Below, piece after piece: positions 59,371-64,000 of a stretch of DNA of 64,000 nt. The translations under genes and the position numbers were made by a program. The first letter of the stretch is position 1, and every line of letters begins with the position of its first letter. The stretch is from Ascaphus truei (Eukaryota; Chordata; Amphibia; Anura; Ascaphidae): NCBI GenBank assembly GCA_036426205.1, contig CM071568.1:116922311-116986310 (forward strand), in the 5' to 3' direction. A model generated the notes under the pieces. That model did not search any database. It saw nothing but the letters and a program-made list of their open reading frames with translations, and had not been told where the DNA came from.

Positions 59371-59687
59371 TAACGGCTGGGACAGTTAATGCAATGCTCT
59401 TACGGGAGAAAACATGACTCTACACATGAATACACCTACAGTACTTACTGTATCACTCTTTCCTCAACTCAAGGGAAATAAATGCCCTTCTTGTTTCTGG
59501 TAACATTAAATTATTTGCATTGATTTAACAGAGCTTAGTGAATGAAGGCATTAAAACTTGGCAGCAAAGTTTGCAGAGAGAGACTATAGTCCCAGGTACT
59601 ATATACACCACCACACACAGATACCCAGTAAGCTCATATAAGCTCCAAAAGTTACCACAAAAAAATATATATATATATATGTATATA
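59371..59687. other. Intergenic stretch
   Basis: No gene. Ends in a TA-rich run (59,664-59,687) beside the putative element end. Confidence 0.4.
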
Positions 59688-59910
59688 CTGCTGCGGCAGC
59701 TTTTATTCTAACAAATCACCGGTTTTTCCCTGGCTTGTTCCTGGAATGTGACGCTCTTCACCTGGCGCATGCCGCGTTCATTTTGCGTTCCCAGCCACGG
59801 GTCATGCCCGGCTGACGCGCGGTTGATGCGTTTATTGATAATGGTTCAGGATTTAATAGGCTGCAATGCTTCGCGTGTCCGCCAGATGACAGAAATTCAT
59901 GAATTGTAAT

Positions 59911-59920
59911 GCGCATGCGC
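59911..59920. promoter_or_regulatory. NRF1-like palindrome upstream of forkhead gene
   Basis: GCGCATGCGC, 178 bp before the ATG. This is the core of the NRF1 site, common in vertebrate CpG-type promoters. A second copy is at 60,841-60,850 in the candidate intron. No TATA box is seen nearby. Confidence 0.4.
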
Positions 59921-60097
59921 TTCAGTAATGTGTCGACTTGCAGGTGTTTCGTTTAAAAAAGATACCACAGTGTGCAATTGTAACTTGGCCTTGAGACTGA
60001 AGGAAGAGGTTACAAAAATGTATCAATTTAGGCTTTTCATATTAAAGAAAGACAAAGACCAGTTTCGGTTACAGTATTCTCCAGAGACCCGCCCGCC

Positions 60098-60679
60098 ATG
60101 AGTGTTCAAGTGCAGCCCGCTTTCCAAAAACCCGACAGAAGTTACGTGTATTTGATATGTGCCGGAATTAATGCAACAGAGGATAAGATGGCAACAGTTG
60201 TTCAAATTTATCAGTATTTTATCGAAAACTATGACTTTTACAAATTTTCACCAACTCCTCATACGTGGAAGCGTGCAGTAAGGAAAAGGTTATGTAGCGA
60301 TCCCTGTTTTCATCGTATTGAGCCACAATTTGTTGGAGGGTATTGGTGTGTATCACCGGATTTTTCCGGTATCTATGATCATGAAGGCAGCAAAAGGCAA
60401 AGGGTCGTGTTAAAACCAACTAAGAAACGACAGTCGCAGCCAAGCAATGCACCAGCACCGGCTTCCAATGACGGTCTCGCTGTCAGTGACAACCCTGAGC
60501 CTGAGGCTGTGCCGGAGTTCGCGTGCAGTTTCGATGAAGCTTGCATGTACCTAAGCAATTTCCAGCCTCACCAGCTGACTACAGGTGGACTAGTCCCGCT
60601 GCAATCTATCGACGTGGATGATCAAGAAAGCTGGACCGGCAGTGGACCGGCGCCAGCTGAATGGGAAATACTATGGTGA
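60098..60679 (+). CDS. Divergent forkhead-domain protein, 193 residues
   Basis: ATG at 60,098 in strong context (GCCCGCCATGA). Residues 14-95 follow the forkhead winged helix in order: SYVYLICAGI (helix 1), KMATVVQIYQYFIENYDFY (helix 2), HTWKRAVRKRLCSDPCF (recognition helix; usual RHNLSLN-CF), GGYWCVSPD (wing; usual GxYWxLxPD). It is therefore expected to be a nuclear DNA-binding protein. The His and Asn of the recognition helix that normally read DNA are Lys63 and Arg64 here, so the target may differ. A basic KPTKKRQ stretch follows (nuclear signal candidate), then a Pro/Ala/Ser linker and an acidic tail ending EWEILW, reminiscent of a short activation segment. The usual FOX families are longer. 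CpG content and intact frame differ from the decayed neighbours, suggesting selection or recent arrival. No orthologue is recognised. Confidence 0.75.
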   Translation: MSVQVQPAFQKPDRSYVYLICAGINATEDKMATVVQIYQYFIENYDFYKFSPTPHTWKRAVRKRLCSDPCFHRIEPQFVGGYWCVSPDFSGIYDHEGSKRQRVVLKPTKKRQSQPSNAPAPASNDGLAVSDNPEPEAVPEFACSFDEACMYLSNFQPHQLTTGGLVPLQSIDVDDQESWTGSGPAPAEWEILW

Positions 60680-60949
60680 GTATTGTTGCCGTATTATTTT
60701 CTGTGTTTTTTTATTTTGACAATACTGTATAAATATCGGTGCGATTCTAAAGTCAAGCGATTCTCCTGTAAGCAATATCATTGGCTGAGCGGCTTCTACA
60801 GTACTGTACAGCAGATACTGAACAATTGGTGGAACGCTAGGCGCATGCGCATGTGAACAGGAGAAAATTAGTGGTGGGGCTGACTGGGTACTTCTTTAGG
60901 GGGCTGAGAATTACTGTACATTAAAACTTTTCTTTTTGTTTTTCCTCAG
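60676..60949 (+). other. Candidate intron and 3' untranslated exon of forkhead gene
   Basis: A near-consensus donor ATG|GTGAGT overlaps the last codons, and an acceptor with a long pyrimidine tract (TTTTTCCTCAG) ends at 60,949. Splicing would create a TGA at the junction, shortening the protein by one residue only. AATAAA signals at 61,138-61,143 and 61,152-61,157 would end the transcript. Whether the intron is used is unknown. Confidence 0.4.
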
Positions 60950-61137
60950 AAAAGAAAACGGCTAATGAGGGGATTTCGATGGATAATATCGCGTTGTGTG
61001 ACAATGACTGCACATTGCTGAATCGGATTTAAAACCCACGTCTACAGTTTTTTTGCCCTTGTTATTGATTAGGATAGAATACTGTACCTGAAACAGTACT
61101 GTATGCTGATGTTTTCCCGCCGTACAGTATACTGTGT

Positions 61138-61157
61138 AATAAACCCCAAAAAATAAA
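61138..61157 (+). terminator. Polyadenylation signals for forkhead gene
   Basis: Two AATAAA hexamers about 460-480 bp after the forkhead stop codon, plus strand. Confidence 0.4.
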
Positions 61158-61290
61158 ACTATGCATTTATTCTACATGTACAGTATCACTTACATTATGT
61201 GTCTTCTACAGTATACACTGCCAGTACATACCGTACAGTACAGTTTGTGTGTTTCTATTCTTCTATTTTTTTTAGTACTCTTACAGTATA

Positions 61291-61552
61291 CTGAGCATTT
61301 AAAACCAGAGACAGAACATAAAACACAGACAGGGCTCAGTTTTAGCACATCCAGTGAAACTCATACACGGTACAGTGCCTAAATTTATATGTATAAATAT
61401 CTATTGAGTAAAATGGTCTTTTAGTTTGACATTTTTGGCCAAAAATGTTGTAAGCCCCTGAGCCAACGGCACGGCAGACCACATTTCAGGGGTCCCTAAC
61501 GCTAATATAAATTCTTAATAACCTGTGTAATATCAGGAAGAATGATTTATAG
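61291..61552 (+). repeat. Isolated fragment of the 595-bp satellite unit
   Basis: CTGAGCA ... AAAACCAGAGACAG through AATGATTTATAG matches the unit at 7170-7440 and its sister copies, with moderate divergence. A single copy, plus orientation, between the two genes. Confidence 0.85.
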
Positions 61553-61739
61553 ATCTTGCGGCTTTGCAGTCTGGCAGTAAAAAAAACAGTGCAGTAAGCC
61601 TCGACATTTGTTACACTATCAAAGGAGCAAATGGAAACAATGTAAGACAAATCAACATGTTCTTTTATTGGTGGAGTAAGTGCAAAAACATTTATTTACA
61701 AATACTGTACAATGTTGAAACATTTTAAGTAACATCTCC

Positions 61740-61745
61740 TTTATT
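61740..61745 (-). terminator. Polyadenylation signal for BEN-like gene
   Basis: AATAAA on the minus strand, about 270 bp after the BEN-like stop codon. Another lies near 61,691. Confidence 0.35.
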
Positions 61746-61809
61746 AAAGAAACACAGTATGCAATACAGTACAGTGGGATGGTGCGCAACACTGTCAGTC
61801 AGACCTGCA

Positions 61810-61900
61810 CCAGTACAGTCCTCGAGGGCAGCAAACAGGGCAGGTTTTCAGGACAACCTTGAAAACCGTGCCTGTTTGCGGCCCCCAGGGACTGGAGTTG
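61810..61900. repeat. Short foldback repeat
   Basis: CAGTCC ... GCAAACAGGGCAGGTTTTCA pairs with GAAAACCGTGCCTGTTTGC ... GGACTGG around a short loop. A dispersed repeat related to part of 50,187-50,400. Confidence 0.7.
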
Positions 61901-62011
61901 TGCATGTCCAGTGTAAAAAAACACACAACAACATCTCCTTTGTTTAAGTACAGCAGGTACTGTAGGTCAAAACATGTACAGTACAATACAGTTCAGCACA
62001 ACAGTATGGTC

Positions 62012-62970
62012 TCACAGAAAGTCCTCCACATTGTCCATCCATGGCCGATTCCTTGCATGGCGCAAAATGCCATTAATGCAGTCTCGAACGCCTTTCATTA
62101 CAGGATCTGTAATTGGATAAAAGCGCCGCATTTCATCCAGAATGTTTTTCCTTAAATTGACAGGAAGCGCCTTTTTTACGCGATTCCCATCGTAGTTCAC
62201 TTTGAAGGCCCAGTCGCAGTACAAAGAGTAGGGAACATGGTGCTTAAATATGAATAAGGCATACTTGTGGGGTGCATCATACAATAATGTATGCCCGCTA
62301 TGTCAGCCTCTATCTTCTCCATCTGTCGATTCATCCGTTGATCCATTTGTAGCATCCGTTGCTCCACATTTAGCATTGTCTCCAGAAGCAGATCTATCTT
62401 TGATGGCACAATAGAATTCCCGGGGAGATCCACACTTATCCCATTCAGCATCCGGTTTAACGATCTGCTTCTTGTGCATGGCGTGTGAACATCTGGGGGG
62501 ATGGGTGCAACGGAGGATGAGATGGGGGTTCCATGGACAGAAGCGACATCGACATCGAGGAAGAGTGGAGGAGGTGACCTGTGGATACCCGGTAGAGGAG
62601 AAGCGGCAGCGTCGTCGAAGAGGGATGGAGAAAGTGACCTTTGGATTTCCGGGCAAGAAGCAGAGTTGTCTAAGAGCAAAGGAGAAAGTGACCCATGGAT
62701 TTCAGAGGCGGCGGCATCGTCGGATGGAACCTGAGAAGATGGGGGTGGAGAAGACGGGCTGAAGATTTCCGGGACAGCTACAGCAGAGTCGTCGAAGCGT
62801 ATGTGAGGAAGTGGTCTGCGGGTTCGATGGGTTAGCTGCCAATCGTTTTGCGTCGAGAGTACATCACCGTATATCATCTTGACATAATGAGGCTTACGTC
62901 TAAGAAAACCCTTAGCCTTTGGGGTCAGCGCGTATACTCTACACAAAACCTCTCCTCTCTCAATGAAGTA
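62012..62970 (-). CDS. Coiled-coil + BEN-like domain gene, frame-interrupted
   Basis: The upstream frame (to 62,197) is open from about 62,985; a plausible exon start is after the acceptor-like ACAG at 62,971. It encodes YFIERGEVLCRVYALTPKAKG, a Ser/Pro/Asp-rich region with repeated FDDSA / LLDNSA / LFDDAA units, then KIDLLLETMLNVEQRMLQMDQ, a probable coiled coil. The downstream frame (from 62,284 to TGA at 62,012) has YALFIFKHHVPYSLYCDW, KKALPVNLRKNILDEMRRFYP and VRDCINGILRHAR. Its spacing and hydrophobic pattern fit a BEN domain (a DNA/protein interaction domain often following a coiled coil in chromatin proteins). The frames differ by a net loss of one base near 62,285-62,300, so this is a young pseudogene, or there is a sequence error. 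It is convergent with the forkhead gene. No ATG precedes the first frame, so an upstream exon is expected. Confidence 0.55.
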
Positions 62971-63022
62971 CTGTACTGTTCACAGAATGAGGAACAAGAT
63001 ACTGTACAGATGGAAAAAATAA

Positions 63023-63063
<41 letters not shown>

Positions 63064-63096
63064 CAGTACATTACAGTATGTATTATTAATTAATAT
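62931..63096. repeat. Direct duplication, copy 1 (BEN gene exon edge)
   Basis: GTATACTCTACACAAAACCT through ACAGTACATTACAGTA is repeated nearly identically at 63,659-63,820, 728 bp on. This copy includes the exon edge of the BEN-like gene and a TA microsatellite. Confidence 0.85.
63027..63059. repeat. (TA)n microsatellite
   Basis: About 16 TA units. The second duplicate has TATACAGTA units at this place instead. Confidence 0.9.
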
Positions 63097-63412
63097 TCAT
63101 ATAAATGTCCATTTTTCATGTATCTCCATGTTTTACAAATGTTTTGTAAATGTTTCTCCGATTTTAATCTGTCAGAAGAATTTAATAAAGGCTGCAGTAT
63201 GTATTATTCATGATTATTTTTATCTTTGTATTTTTTTCCCCTGATGAAATACAATAAATATTTATTCACATTCCTGGTTATCGTAATCATTGACAACAAC
63301 CACACCCCCTCCCCCCCGACAGTATAAGAATGAATGAAAAAACAACATGAATCAGTTAATGTTTTTTTTACTCTACTTTTAAAGCCTCTAAGGGTCGGGG
63401 GGTGGTGTGATT

Positions 63413-63628
63413 ACACGCAGGCGTACTGAGGCTTTGTAGCTCGGCTATGGATAGATTAAGAACACAATGGCAATATTCAGAACATTAACGACTCTGTGGA
63501 GAGAGGGGGTTGGGTGGGTGACTCATGCGCATTAAGCAGCAAGCTCCCATCTCTAAAAGGATTAGAGTACACGCAGGCGCAGTCAAACGATTGACGCTTG
63601 GCTAGGGACGGATTAAAAACACAATGAC
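63413..63628. repeat. Diverged local duplication
   Basis: TACACGCAGGCG...GGCT.GG.(A/C)GGATTA(A/G)...ACACAATG occurs at 63,413-63,466 and 63,569-63,626. Sequence between and around is non-coding, possibly promoter DNA of the minus-strand gene. Confidence 0.55.
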
Positions 63629-63658
63629 TACAGTAGCTGCAGAAAATAAGCAAAGCGC

Positions 63659-63820
63659 CACGTATACTCTACACAAAACCTCTCCTCTCTCAATGAAGTA
63701 CTGTACTGTTCACAGAATGAGGAACAAGATACTGTACAGACGGAAAAATAATATTTCTATATACAGTATATATACAGTATATATACAGTACATTACAGTA
63801 TATATTATTGATTAATATTT
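63659..63820. repeat. Direct duplication, copy 2
   Basis: Second copy of 62,931-63,096. On the minus strand it again encodes YFIERGEVLCRVY, then changes to unrelated sequence, so it is a stranded exon-edge fragment. Confidence 0.85.
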
Positions 63821-64000
63821 ATTCACATTCCACAGATTGAATATCGTTATACAGTGAGATGGTTTTTGCAGGCTTGTGGAGAAAGGAAAAATAAAAAAAA
63901 TTACCATAAAAAGTTTTTTGGTAATCACAGGTACAGAAAGACCATACTGTTGTGCTGGACAGTATTGTTCTCTACTGTACTGTACATGTTTCGACCTGCT

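Larger units (their letters stand above)
59688..64000. mobile_element. Putative large element carrying forkhead and BEN-like genes (right end outside window)
   Basis: 59,688-59,912 matches the left end and subterminal 220 bp of the bounded 397-bp element at 52,655. The terminal 25 bp are more diverged (CTGCTGCGGCAGCTTTTATT). The forkhead gene begins 185 bp after the similarity stops. No match to the small element's right end (for example CGAATTCGTGGGACTAGC) is seen up to 64,000, so either the right end lies beyond the window or this is a left-end fragment beside a host gene. No transposase was recognised. Confidence 0.4.

Noticed and set aside
60955..61030. Coding second exon for the forkhead gene (open frame ending at 61,030)
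   Set aside because: With the visible donor and acceptor the junction creates an immediate TGA, so this frame is not reached.
1..64000. CRISPR array, bacterial operon, rRNA or tRNA gene
   Set aside because: Tandem repeats here have no unique spacers. No ribosome-binding sites, operons, rRNA or cloverleaf-like sequence were recognised by eye.

Overview
This window looks like intergenic DNA from a vertebrate with a repeat-rich genome, most probably an amphibian and perhaps a frog. That is an inference from content: Penelope-like elements with a GIY-YIG domain, L2/CR1-type LINE remnants, LTR retrotransposons with a tRNA-Thr-like primer site, hAT and PIF/Harbinger miniature elements, long palindromic insertions and many simple repeats. 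There is no operon structure, and no conserved multi-exon host gene is recognisable. Only one long, convincing, uninterrupted non-retroelement reading frame is present: a divergent forkhead-domain protein at 60.1 kb. A frame-interrupted coiled-coil plus BEN-like gene faces it at 62.0-63.0 kb. Layout, 0-14 kb: a 27-bp minisatellite (1-888); a GT-rich hAT-like element (1158-2207); a broken LTR retrotransposon (5903-12065) with 5' LTR, tRNA-Thr-like primer site, about 1 kb of leader, a decayed gag-like gene and a 3' LTR fragment. A 2-kb satellite array is inserted in its leader, between 14-bp direct repeats. Layout, 14-27 kb: a minus-strand solo LTR with a nested inverted-repeat element, several Harbinger MITEs, a LINE reverse-transcriptase remnant, and a decayed Penelope-like element (22.7-25.95 kb) whose right terminal repeat is split by another solo LTR. 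Layout, 28-59 kb: a second copy of the gag-like gene on the minus strand with its own primer site and LTR (29.0-32.7 kb); plus-strand LTRs at 28.8, 32.8, 39.4 and 46.8 kb; a foldback MITE family; MITEs with clear target duplications; and two large near-palindromic insertions at 52.5-54.0 and 57.6-58.5 kb with 14-15-bp target duplications. Layout, 59.7-64 kb: the left end of a 397-bp inverted-repeat element at 52.65 kb recurs at 59,688, just upstream of the forkhead gene. The small element therefore looks like an internally deleted relative of a larger one that starts at 59,688, carries the forkhead gene and perhaps the BEN-like gene, and runs past the end of the window. This is the most interesting hypothesis here. 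The matching right end is not seen in the window, so it is unproven. All coordinates of repeat edges were set by eye.
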